This document shows, in pieces, positions 1 to 7,054 of a stretch of DNA of 51,524 nucleotides (position 1 is its first letter; each line of letters starts with the position of its first letter). The DNA is taken from NCBI RefSeq assembly GCF_003688665.1, contig NZ_REFO01000016.1, forward strand, positions 1 to 51,524, given 5' to 3'. The position numbers and the translations under genes were made by a program. The notes beneath the pieces were generated by a model. The model was given only the letters and a program-made list of their open reading frames with translations, made no database searches and had not been told where the DNA came from. The DNA comes from Hydrogenothermus marinus (GTDB taxonomy: Bacteria; Aquificota; Aquificia; Aquificales; Hydrogenothermaceae).

Positions 1-636
1 TGTTTCTTTTACTCTAATATCTAATTCTACTCCTGATTTTGCTATATCTTCCATTATTTTAATACTATCAAATCCTTTGTCTGCTATAAAGGAATGAACT
101 TTAATTTTAGATATATCTATATTTTTTAAAGCCCTTTCTAAAAGCTTTATTTCACTTGCATATGCTTCCCCTTCTTCTGCACATAAAACTATTCTTTTTT
201 TATCTTCTGTAACTATACTTATAGGTACTATTCTTATATGATTTTGTACTTTCCTTATTTCTAATCCTCTTAAGTATTTAAGAGGGTATATATCATCAAA
301 ACTAAATCCTGTTCCATCTGCTATAAGATAAGAAACTTTTTTCTTTATCTTTTTTATTATGATTATTGCTGTTTTGTGTATTAATTTTTGTAATAAACTT
401 TTTGGCAAAGCCTTTACCCTATAATGATATACAGATAATGATGGTAATTTCTGTATTATATCTTTTGTTTCTTCTAATACTTCTCTATATGAATATCCTT
501 TTAGAATTTGGTATAGAAATAATGATATAATTAAATAGTCTGGATATTCTTTTGGTCTTCCTTTCCCTTTTTTCTCTTTTTTGCTTTTTTCTCTTAGTAT
601 TGATTTAGTTATTTTGATTATTTTTTTGAATTTCAA
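1..636 (-). CDS. IS transposase, DDE type, 3' end cut off by window edge
   Basis: An open frame of 212 codons runs from TTG at 636 to the window edge without a stop. The N-terminal part has a GRPKEYPDYLI motif and a helical region, followed by IADGTGFS, which supplies the probable first catalytic Asp. Further on, FIADKGFDS near the edge resembles the second-Asp motif of IS4/IS5-type DDE transposases. The third acidic residue would lie outside the window. The TTG at 636 has no Shine-Dalgarno sequence. The frame stays open upstream to a run of six Gs, which would be well spaced for an in-frame ATA codon 15 bases upstream, so the true start is uncertain. This is the intact-looking copy over the part visible here. 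Confidence 0.8.
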   Translation of the reverse strand, partial: MKFKKIIKITKSILREKSKKEKKGKGRPKEYPDYLIISLFLYQILKGYSYREVLEETKDIIQKLPSLSVYHYRVKALPKSLLQKLIHKTAIIIIKKIKKKVSYLIADGTGFSFDDIYPLKYLRGLEIRKVQNHIRIVPISIVTEDKKRIVLCAEEGEAYASEIKLLERALKNIDISKIKVHSFIADKGFDSIKIMEDIAKSGVELDIRVKET

Positions 637-718
637 TCTAGTTCTTCTTATTTTTATTCCCCCCTACTTTTAGTTTTTACCTTATTTTACATCTGACTCT
701 ATATTTTTAGAACACTTT
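1..718 (-). mobile_element. IS element, left-end copy, truncated by window edge (IS4/IS5-like DDE)
   Basis: This segment is the near-exact inverted repeat of 50981-51524. The shared sequence begins at 718 (mirrored at 50981, starting AAAGTGTTCT), which I take as the end of the element nearest the transposase start. The element continues beyond base 1, so its other end is not visible. Compared with the right-hand copy it carries 176 extra bases (107-282), a run of six rather than eight Cs at 659-664, and a few substitutions (for example at base 96). Its end lies 9 bases from the -35 box of the tRNA promoter at 728. The family call rests on the encoded protein only. Confidence 0.85.
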
Positions 719-727
719 CCATTTTTA

Positions 728-756
728 TTGACTTTTTGATTAATTCAGTATATATT
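728..756 (+). promoter_or_regulatory. Promoter of tRNA(CAU) and the zinc-ribbon gene
   Basis: TTGACT at 728-733 and TATATT at 751-756 are separated by exactly 17 bases, which is a near-consensus housekeeping sigma-factor promoter. Transcription would begin about 20 bases before the tRNA at 786. The end of the IS copy at 718 lies only 9 bases upstream of the -35 box. Confidence 0.75.
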
Positions 757-785
757 ATTATTCCTAAATTTAATTGAATATGTAA

Positions 786-862
786 GGGCCCGTAGCTCAG
801 TTGGTTAGAGCAGACGGCTCATAACCGTCAGGTCGGAGGTTCGAGTCCTCCCGGGCCCACCA
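786..862 (+). tRNA. tRNA with CAU anticodon (probable tRNA-Ile2, otherwise elongator tRNA-Met)
   Basis: A complete cloverleaf: acceptor stem GGGCCCG/CGGGCCC, D arm GCTC/GAGC, anticodon stem GACGG/CCGTC with loop CTCATAA, T arm GGAGG/CCTCC, and an encoded CCA end. The anticodon is CAU. It is not the initiator, which is at 35690-35766. The acceptor pairs C4-G69 and C5-G68 match determinants used by TilS, the lysidine synthase that converts tRNA-Ile2. As I recall it, the anticodon arm resembles that of Bacillus tRNA-Ile2. I therefore favour Ile2, but elongator Met cannot be excluded by eye. Confidence 0.95.
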
Positions 863-879
863 TTAATTTTGAGGAAAAT

Positions 880-1584
880 ATGCAAGAGAACATTGAAGAT
901 TTAATACTTTTACAAGATATAGACAAAAAAATCCAAGAAATAAAATCAAAACTTAAATCTATTCCATCAGAAATTCAAGAATTAAAAGAAAAGAAAGAAA
1001 ATCTAATTTTCAAATTAGATGAAATAAAAACAAAAATAAAGAAACTCCAAACAACAAAAAAAGAAAAAGAACTTGATATTCAATCATTAGAAGATAAAAT
1101 TTTAAAAATTCAAAACAATCTTGAAAATGTAAGAACTAACGAAGAATATAAAGCATTACTGAGAGAAAAAGCGAGAGCTGAAGAAATTATAATGCACACT
1201 GAAGATGAGATTTTAGAGATTATGGAAGAGATTGAAAATCTACAAAAAGAACAGCAAAAACTTGAAAAAGAAATAGAGATTGAAGCTTCTATAATTGAAA
1301 AAGAAATACAAGAAAAGGAAAAAATCTTAAAAGATTTAGAAAAAGAGCTTAAACATCTTGAAGAAGAAAAAAAGAAAATAGAAAGTAAAATACCTTCAAA
1401 TCTTTTATCAAAATATAAAATGATAAAGAAAAAAGGCCTTCCTGTTGTTGCTTTTATTCAAGATCAATCATGTAGTGGTTGTTATATGGTAATTCCACCT
1501 AAATTATATAGTGAAATAATAAAAGGAAAAAAAGTTTCTACCTGCCCTAATTGTGGCAGGTTTTTATATTACAATGAATCTTAA
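880..1584 (+). CDS. Coiled-coil protein with C-terminal C4 zinc ribbon (CdsZ/FlgZ-like)
   Basis: 234 aa. Residues about 5-170 form one long, Lys/Glu-rich coiled coil. The C-terminus carries a four-cysteine zinc ribbon: CSGC at 198-201 and CPNC at 222-225. This is the architecture of the DUF164/C4 zinc-ribbon family, which includes Helicobacter HP0958, a protein linked to RpoN stability and flagellar RNA handling. The biochemical role here is unproven. The ATG at 880 follows a GAGG ribosome-binding site and lies 17 bases after the tRNA CCA end, so gene and tRNA probably share a transcript. Its last bases overlap the stop codon of the convergent secF. A terminator-like hairpin lies inside its 3' coding end. 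Confidence 0.85.
   Translation: MQENIEDLILLQDIDKKIQEIKSKLKSIPSEIQELKEKKENLIFKLDEIKTKIKKLQTTKKEKELDIQSLEDKILKIQNNLENVRTNEEYKALLREKARAEEIIMHTEDEILEIMEEIENLQKEQQKLEKEIEIEASIIEKEIQEKEKILKDLEKELKHLEEEKKKIESKIPSNLLSKYKMIKKKGLPVVAFIQDQSCSGCYMVIPPKLYSEIIKGKKVSTCPNCGRFLYYNES
1541..1565 (+). terminator. Terminator-like hairpin inside the zinc-ribbon coding sequence
   Basis: CCTGCC (1541-1546) pairs with GGCAGG (1555-1560) across an eight-base loop and is followed by TTTTT at 1561-1565. It lies wholly within the codons for the second zinc knuckle, about 17 bases before the stop codon. If used, it would release an mRNA lacking a stop codon. It could be a coincidence of coding CPNCGR followed by Phe. Confidence 0.4.
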
Positions 1585-2510
1585 TTTGCTTTAACTTCTT
1601 TTAAAGTTTTATTTCTTATATATTTTTCTAAATCAATAACAAGTGGCACTGCTACATATATTGAAGAGTAAGTACCAAATATAATCCCTATTAATAAAGC
1701 AAGAGAGAAGCCTTTTAAAGATTCACCGCCAAATAAATAAAGAGCTAAAACTGAGAATAAAGTTGTTCCTGAAGTAATTAATGTTCTTGCTAAATTCTCA
1801 TTAATACTTTGATTTGCAAGAAGAATTAAATTCTTTTTACCTCTTAATTTTAGATTTTCTCTCATTCTATCAAAAATTATGATTGTATCGTTTAATGAAT
1901 AACCAAGTACTGTCAAAATAGCGGCAATTACAGAAAGATTTAGTTCTATACCAAATAAAGAGAAAAATCCAAGAGTTATAATAGCATCATGGAATAAAGG
2001 TATTACTGCAGCAATTGCAAAAACAGGTTCAAACCTATAACCAACATAAAGTAGTATAGCAATCATTACTGCAATTATTGAATATATACTGGCTTTTCTA
2101 AGTTCTTCACCAACAACAGAACCTATATATTCAACTTTTCTTATTTCATATTTATTTTTAAAAAATTCATCAAAAGCTTTTTTTACCTTCTTATATACTA
2201 CTGTAGAACTTCCAACCTTTATAGGTACTCTTATTTCATACTCATTACCTTCCTTTCCAACAGATTGAATCTGAATATCAGTAATGTTTACTGTTTTTAA
2301 AGCTTTTCTAATTTCTCCTGCAGTGATCTGCTGTTTAAATTTTACTTGTATAGAAGTACCACCTGTAAAATCAAGTCCTAGATTAAAACCTTTTATGAAG
2401 ATTAATAATAAACTTAATATTACAAAAGTAGCTGAAGTTATATAACCTATTTTTTTTATTTTTAAGAAATCTATATTTGGAGGGGTAGATAAAAAATGCC
2501 TCATTTTCAC
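1581..2510 (-). CDS. secF: Protein translocase subunit SecF
   Basis: 309 aa, the normal length for a separate SecF. SecF pairs with SecD in the inner membrane and uses the proton gradient to help SecYEG pull exported proteins across. The protein has an N-terminal membrane helix (about 20-40), the LGLDFTGGTSIQVKF motif, a short periplasmic domain, then a five-helix block containing LTVLGYSLNDTIIIFDRMRE, a hallmark of the SecD/SecF/RND superfamily. It starts three bases after the secD stop codon, so the two are one operon. It converges on the zinc-ribbon gene with a 4-base overlap. Confidence 0.97.
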   Translation of the reverse strand: MKMRHFLSTPPNIDFLKIKKIGYITSATFVILSLLLIFIKGFNLGLDFTGGTSIQVKFKQQITAGEIRKALKTVNITDIQIQSVGKEGNEYEIRVPIKVGSSTVVYKKVKKAFDEFFKNKYEIRKVEYIGSVVGEELRKASIYSIIAVMIAILLYVGYRFEPVFAIAAVIPLFHDAIITLGFFSLFGIELNLSVIAAILTVLGYSLNDTIIIFDRMRENLKLRGKKNLILLANQSINENLARTLITSGTTLFSVLALYLFGGESLKGFSLALLIGIIFGTYSSIYVAVPLVIDLEKYIRNKTLKEVKAN

Positions 2511-2513
2511 TCC

Positions 2514-4061
2514 TTAAAATGCGTATTTTAATTGTTTTTTACCACCAAGAATTAAATCAATAAATACTTTTGTAAGGTATAAAGCAGTAAATATAGAAAT
2601 AATTGTACCTATTGATAAAGTTGCTGCAAATCCTTTCAAAGGACCTGTTCCAAATTGGAATAAAACAAATGCTGCAATTAAAGTAGTTACTTGCGCATCA
2701 AATATAGCATCCCAAGCCCTTTTAAATCCTTCTTCTATTGCAACTCTTAAAGTCATTCCTTTTCTAAGTTCTTCTTTAATTCTTTCAAAGATTATTACAT
2801 TTGCGTCAACAGCCATACCAATGTTTAAAATAATACCTGCAATACCAGGAAGTGTTAATGTTACATCAAGTGCTACCATAGCAGCCCATAGGAAAAGACC
2901 ATTAAAAAATAAAGCAATTATTGATATAAATCCTGAGATTGCATATCTCCATATCATAAATATACCAACAAGAATAAGGGCAGCGATACCTGCTTTAACT
3001 GTTTTTTCTATAGATTCTTTTCCTAAGGTTGGACCTATTACACTTTCTTCTAATATATAAACAGGTGCTGGTAATGCTCCAGCTCTTAAAACTATAGCTA
3101 AGTCTGCTGCTTCTTCAGAGGTAAAATCTCCAGTTATCTGACCAGATGCAGAAATTCTTGATCTAACAACAGGTGCAGACATAACTTTATTATCTAATAC
3201 TATTGCAAGTCTTTTACCTATCATTTTTGCAGTTGCTTCTCCAAATTTATCAGCACCTTCTGAAGTAAGTTCAAAATTTACTGCTGGTTTCCCTCTATTA
3301 TCAATAGTAGCTCTTGCATCTTTTAGCATATCTCCAGTGATAATAGGTTCTTTTTTTACTAAATACCACTCTTTTATTTTTTTTCCTTGTATTTTTTGTT
3401 CTACACCTTCTAAAATCTCTGTTCCTTCAGGAATACCATTTGGATATTTTTTCAATAATTCTTCTTTTGAAAAAGCAGTATCAACAACCTCTTTTATTTC
3501 CAGTTGAGCTGTTCTACCGATTATAGCTTTTGCTCTTTCAGGATCGACAACACCTGGTAATTCTACAAGAATTCTATCTTCACCTTTTCTTGCAATATTA
3601 GGGTTTAATGTTCCAAACTCATCAATTCTATTTCTTAAAGTTTCTATAGCTTGCTTAACAGTTTGATCTTTTATCTTTTTTATTTCCCACTCTTTAAATT
3701 TTACAAATAAAGCTCCATTTTGTGTATTAACATCAATAACAGGATTTTCTTCTCTTAATATATTTAAAGCTTTTTCTAATTTGGTGGGATCAAGTAAAGT
3801 TATAACAACACCTTTTGTTCCTTCAGCCTTTGCCTCAAGAACTTTTATTCCATTTTTTGTAAGAATATTTTCTATATCTTTTGCTAAATTTTGATATTTA
3901 AGTTCAATCACTTTATTTACATCAACTTGAAGAGTGATACTCATACCACCTTGAAGATCAAGGCCAAGTTTTACAGGTTTGCTAAAGATAAAATATAAAG
4001 CAACAACTGTTAAAATGAATATTAATGATAGTTTAAATTTGATATTCTCTTTAAATTTCAA
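2514..4061 (-). CDS. secD: Protein translocase subunit SecD
   Basis: 515 aa. Partner of SecF in the Sec accessory complex. Features in order: an N-terminal membrane helix (about 10-28), LGLDLQGGMSITLQV just after it, a large periplasmic region containing IETLRNRIDEFG and ILVELPGV, then five C-terminal membrane helices with the conserved IGMAVDANVIIFERIKEEL segment. ATG at 4061 is preceded by GTAGGGG at a usable distance. A good promoter lies just upstream at 4093-4121. No yajC is seen next to it. Length and all hallmark motifs fit SecD. Confidence 0.97.
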   Translation of the reverse strand: MKFKENIKFKLSLIFILTVVALYFIFSKPVKLGLDLQGGMSITLQVDVNKVIELKYQNLAKDIENILTKNGIKVLEAKAEGTKGVVITLLDPTKLEKALNILREENPVIDVNTQNGALFVKFKEWEIKKIKDQTVKQAIETLRNRIDEFGTLNPNIARKGEDRILVELPGVVDPERAKAIIGRTAQLEIKEVVDTAFSKEELLKKYPNGIPEGTEILEGVEQKIQGKKIKEWYLVKKEPIITGDMLKDARATIDNRGKPAVNFELTSEGADKFGEATAKMIGKRLAIVLDNKVMSAPVVRSRISASGQITGDFTSEEAADLAIVLRAGALPAPVYILEESVIGPTLGKESIEKTVKAGIAALILVGIFMIWRYAISGFISIIALFFNGLFLWAAMVALDVTLTLPGIAGIILNIGMAVDANVIIFERIKEELRKGMTLRVAIEEGFKRAWDAIFDAQVTTLIAAFVLFQFGTGPLKGFAATLSIGTIISIFTALYLTKVFIDLILGGKKQLKYAF

Positions 4062-4092
4062 GTTTTGCCCCTACATTTAATATTTGAATTCT

Positions 4093-4121
4093 ATTATACA
4101 TTAACTATTGCTTTGAACCAA
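4093..4121 (-). promoter_or_regulatory. Promoter of secDF
   Basis: Read on the minus strand, TTGGTT (4121-4116) and TATAAT (4098-4093) are separated by 17 bases. The predicted start of transcription is about 25 bases upstream of the secD ATG. The tgt gene starts divergently at 4172. Confidence 0.6.
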
Positions 4122-4159
4122 AATTTTATAATATTATTTTCCTTTCTAAAAAACAAATT

Positions 4160-4174
4160 GAGGTATATATCCTG
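4160..4174 (+). promoter_or_regulatory. Ribosome-binding site and CTG start codon of tgt
   Basis: TTGAGG ends at 4163, followed by eight bases and CTG at 4172-4174. The placement decides the start, because the conserved N-terminal residues begin immediately after this codon and no ordinary start codon is available in frame upstream of 4262. Confidence 0.6.
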
Positions 4175-5308
4175 TTTAAATTTGAACTAATTAAAAAAGA
4201 TGGAAATGCGAGACTTGGGAAAATATATACTAAGTATGGAATAATAGAAACTCCTGTTTTTATGCCTGTTGGAACGCAAGGTACAGTTAAAGCAATTACA
4301 CAAAAACAACTTCTTGAAACAAAACCGCAAATTATACTTGGAAATACTTATCATTTATATTTAAGACCAGGAATAGAAGTATTAAAGCATTTTAAGGGAC
4401 TTCATAACTTTGCCAACTGGAAACTTCCAATATTAACAGATAGTGGTGGTTTTCAAGTATTTTCTCTTGCTTATGGTAAAGATAGGGAAAAAGGACATAA
4501 ACCAGAAGTAGTATTAACTGAAGAAGGAGTTAAATTTAAATCCCATTTAGATGGAAGTTGGCATTTTTTTACTCCTGAATTTGTAATTGAGATACAGAAA
4601 ATAATTGGTAGTGATATTATGATGCCCCTTGATGTTTGTCCTCCTTATCCTGTAGAGAAAGAAAGAGCTAAAGATGCAGTAGAAAAAACAATAAGATGGC
4701 TTAAAAGATCCAAAAAAGCAAATGAAGGAAATTGGCAAGCCCTTTTTGGAATAATACAAGGTTCAGTTTTTGAAGATTTAAGAAAAGAAAGTGCTTTAAA
4801 AACTATAGAACTTGATATGGATGGATACTCAATTGGAGGTTTATCAGTTGGTGAACCTGCTGAATATATGTATGCTATGACTGAAGTTGTTGTAGATATA
4901 ATTCCAGAAGATAAACCTAGATATTTAATGGGAGTTGGCACACCTGAAAATATAATAGAAAGTGTTGATAGAGGAATAGATATGTTTGATTGTGTAATGC
5001 CAACAAGAAATGCAAGAAATGGTACCTTATTTACTCATTATGGAAAAATAAATATGAAATCTGCAAAACATAAACTTTCTGATGAACCAATAGATAAAGA
5101 ATGTGATTGTTATACATGTAATAACTTTTCAAGAGGCTATATAAGACATCTTTATAATGCCCAAGAAATAACTGCTATGATACTTGGAACAATACATAAT
5201 TTAAGATTTTATAATAAATTAATGGAAGATATTAGGAAAGCTATAAAAGAAAATAGATTTAAAAGTTTTAAAGAAGAATTTTTGCAAAAATTTAAATCAG
5301 GAAATTAA
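4172..5308 (+). CDS. tgt: Queuine tRNA-ribosyltransferase, apparent CTG start
   Basis: 378 aa from CTG at 4172. The enzyme swaps guanine 34 of GUN-anticodon tRNAs for preQ1 during queuosine synthesis. Visible motifs are DSGGFQVFSL (substrate-pocket Asp near residue 90), FDCVMPTRNARNG (nucleophile Asp) and the zinc site CDCYTC with a downstream His. The first ATG (4262) would cut off 30 residues that match the family N-terminus: FKFELIKKDGNARLGKIY aligns with the E. coli start MKFEL. No ATG, GTG or TTG exists in frame to cover them. CTG at 4172 lies 8 bases after GAGG (4160-4163) and is the best candidate. It converges on bpsA across a shared hairpin. Confidence 0.93.
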   Translation: MFKFELIKKDGNARLGKIYTKYGIIETPVFMPVGTQGTVKAITQKQLLETKPQIILGNTYHLYLRPGIEVLKHFKGLHNFANWKLPILTDSGGFQVFSLAYGKDREKGHKPEVVLTEEGVKFKSHLDGSWHFFTPEFVIEIQKIIGSDIMMPLDVCPPYPVEKERAKDAVEKTIRWLKRSKKANEGNWQALFGIIQGSVFEDLRKESALKTIELDMDGYSIGGLSVGEPAEYMYAMTEVVVDIIPEDKPRYLMGVGTPENIIESVDRGIDMFDCVMPTRNARNGTLFTHYGKINMKSAKHKLSDEPIDKECDCYTCNNFSRGYIRHLYNAQEITAMILGTIHNLRFYNKLMEDIRKAIKENRFKSFKEEFLQKFKSGN

Positions 5309-5312
5309 TTTT

Positions 5313-5334
5313 AGGAGGTGAATACTCACCTCCT
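5313..5334. terminator. Bidirectional terminator between tgt and bpsA
   Basis: AGGAGGTGA (5313-5321) and TCACCTCCT (5326-5334) form a perfect 9-bp stem with a four-base loop. It is flanked by T-rich sequence on the plus side and by A-rich sequence that gives Ts on the minus side. It lies between the stop codons of two convergent genes. Confidence 0.8.
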
Positions 5335-5343
5335 ATTTTATAA

Positions 5344-6420
5344 TTAAGTAGTTGAACCTTCTTCATCTAAATATAATTCTCTAAATACTTCGTCTTTTAT
5401 TTGTTCATTTTCACCTTTGAATCCTGGCATAGCCTCAATTCTATACCAAGCAGAACGGTACCATATATCTTGAGGTCCTTTATTTACAGGAGCAACTTTT
5501 TGAGCTCTTGTTTCTTCATGATATTCCCAGTTCATATATGCATTAAAATCTTGAACAATATCAGTAATAACCATTCCATAATCAGTTATTAAAGCTTTTT
5601 GGAATTGTTGCCATCTATTTAAAGAACTATCTCTAAGAGTTAAACCAAAATAACCTGCAGAACCTTCACTTCTTAATGCAGCAATACCTCTAGCTATAAA
5701 TGCTTTAAATGCTTTTACAGTTTCTGGAGGATCTGTAATAAATACATCAAATGCTCCTATCCATTCTTCAGGGAAAGGATTTCTAAGATCAAATCTTATT
5801 GCTTCTGCATTTGTTATTCCAAGCTCTTTGAAAATTTTGTTATCAAACTCAATAGATCTTTCATCTATATCAAGAATTAAAACTCTTTTAGCAAGACCAG
5901 TTAAAGCAACAGCTAAACCTGTTAAATCATCCTCTGCACCCATTACAAGAATCTCTTTATTTCTTAAATCTTCTCGTGAATCTAAGAATAAAACTCTTGA
6001 AATTGTTGTTTCGGGAGTAACAGAACCTTGATCGTACTCTTGAATAGCTTTTGGTCTATCTTTTGCAAGCTCTACAAATGTTCTATACCAATCTTTATTT
6101 GCATAAAAAGGTATTCCTCTACCTTCACATGCTTGACATGTATAATCTACATAAGGAGGAATATTTAATTCTTTTACAAGATTAATACCTTTATCTGTTA
6201 AAAAAATTTCATCATTTTCTATTTTTACTATTCCTTCATTTAAAAGTTCTTTTATTATTTCTGATGCAGCTGGAACTGGTAAATCAGAATAGTCAACTAC
6301 TTTCCAAAAATCAGTAGTTACTTGAAGAGCTGCAAGTACTCTTTCTACATTTCTACCAATAAGTTTAATATTTGTTTTTTCTGTAGCTCTTTTAGCAACA
6401 TTTTCTAAAATTTCTGCCAA
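5344..6420 (-). CDS. bpsA: N4-bis(aminopropyl)spermidine synthase (branched polyamine synthase)
   Basis: 358 aa. BpsA adds two aminopropyl groups to one spermidine nitrogen, giving the branched polyamines that stabilise nucleic acids in hyperthermophiles. The sequence has an N-terminal winged-helix-like region (about 20-90), a Cys pair in YTCQACEGRG, and a Rossmann methyltransferase-like core with GAEDDLTGLA and the DPPET motif typical of BpsA. It is unlike ordinary linear spermidine synthases. The start is TTG at 6420 behind AGGAGGT. It is a single gene, divergent from the macro-domain gene. The family is found in thermophilic archaea and some thermophilic bacteria, which supports a hot-spring or vent organism. 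Confidence 0.92.
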   Translation of the reverse strand: MAEILENVAKRATEKTNIKLIGRNVERVLAALQVTTDFWKVVDYSDLPVPAASEIIKELLNEGIVKIENDEIFLTDKGINLVKELNIPPYVDYTCQACEGRGIPFYANKDWYRTFVELAKDRPKAIQEYDQGSVTPETTISRVLFLDSREDLRNKEILVMGAEDDLTGLAVALTGLAKRVLILDIDERSIEFDNKIFKELGITNAEAIRFDLRNPFPEEWIGAFDVFITDPPETVKAFKAFIARGIAALRSEGSAGYFGLTLRDSSLNRWQQFQKALITDYGMVITDIVQDFNAYMNWEYHEETRAQKVAPVNKGPQDIWYRSAWYRIEAMPGFKGENEQIKDEVFRELYLDEEGSTT

Positions 6421-6484
6421 TGGTTTACCTCCTAAGTATTAAATTAAATATAATATTTTAGCATATTTTATATATATTTTTTTT

Positions 6485-6493
6485 TGCTATAAT
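6485..6493 (+). promoter_or_regulatory. Extended -10 promoter of the macro-domain gene
   Basis: TGCTATAAT is a perfect extended -10 element (TGnTATAAT). It ends 6 bases before the ATG at 6500, so transcription should begin at or next to the start codon. No good -35 box or ribosome-binding site is visible. Confidence 0.6.
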
Positions 6494-6499
6494 TTAAAT

Positions 6500-7054
6500 A
6501 TGCAAGTAAATATAGGAAATACACAAATAATACTAAAAAAAGGTGATATTACAGAAGAAAAAGTAGATGCTATTGTTAATGCAGCAAATTCTACCCTTAT
6601 GGGTGGAGGTGGTGTAGATGGTGCTATCCATTTAAAAGGTGGACCTTCTATATTAGAAGAATGTAAAAAAATAAGACAAACTATATATCCAGAAGGGCTT
6701 CCAACAGGAGAAGCGGTGATTACTACTGCAGGTAATTTACCTTCAAATTATGTAATTCATACAGTTGGACCAATATGTAATGGAAAATGGGATAAAGAAA
6801 AAGAAAAACTTTTATTTAATAGCTATTATAACTCTTTAAAACTTGCAAAAGAAAAAGGCTTACAAACCATAGCTTTTCCATTTATAAGTGCAGGAGTTTA
6901 TAGATGTCCTAAAGAAGAAGCATCTAAAACAGCTTTAAAAGCGACAATTGAGTTTATTAAAAAAGAAAACTTCTTAAAAGAAATTAGATTTATTCTTTTT
7001 TCTGAAAATGATTATAGAATTTTTGAAAAAAATCTAAAAGAGATAATCAAATAA
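6500..7054 (+). CDS. Macro-domain protein (MacroD-type ADP-ribosyl hydrolase)
   Basis: 184 aa, one complete macro domain. MacroD-type proteins bind ADP-ribose and remove it from acidic residues or from O-acetyl-ADP-ribose. Hallmarks are VDAIVNAANSTLMGGGGVDG near residues 22-42 and the loop FPFISAGVYRCPKEEA. The catalytic Asn and Asp of the MacroD class are present in NAAN and GGVDGAIH. No ribosome-binding site precedes ATG 6500, and a perfect -10 element ends six bases away, which suggests a leaderless message. The stop codon overlaps the ATG of the next gene by one base. The cellular target is unknown. Confidence 0.9.
   Translation: MQVNIGNTQIILKKGDITEEKVDAIVNAANSTLMGGGGVDGAIHLKGGPSILEECKKIRQTIYPEGLPTGEAVITTAGNLPSNYVIHTVGPICNGKWDKEKEKLLFNSYYNSLKLAKEKGLQTIAFPFISAGVYRCPKEEASKTALKATIEFIKKENFLKEIRFILFSENDYRIFEKNLKEIIK

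Noticed and set aside
2821-3060. Plus-strand 79-codon frame inside secD
   Set aside because: It is antisense to a conserved membrane region of SecD, with no ribosome-binding site and no family resemblance.
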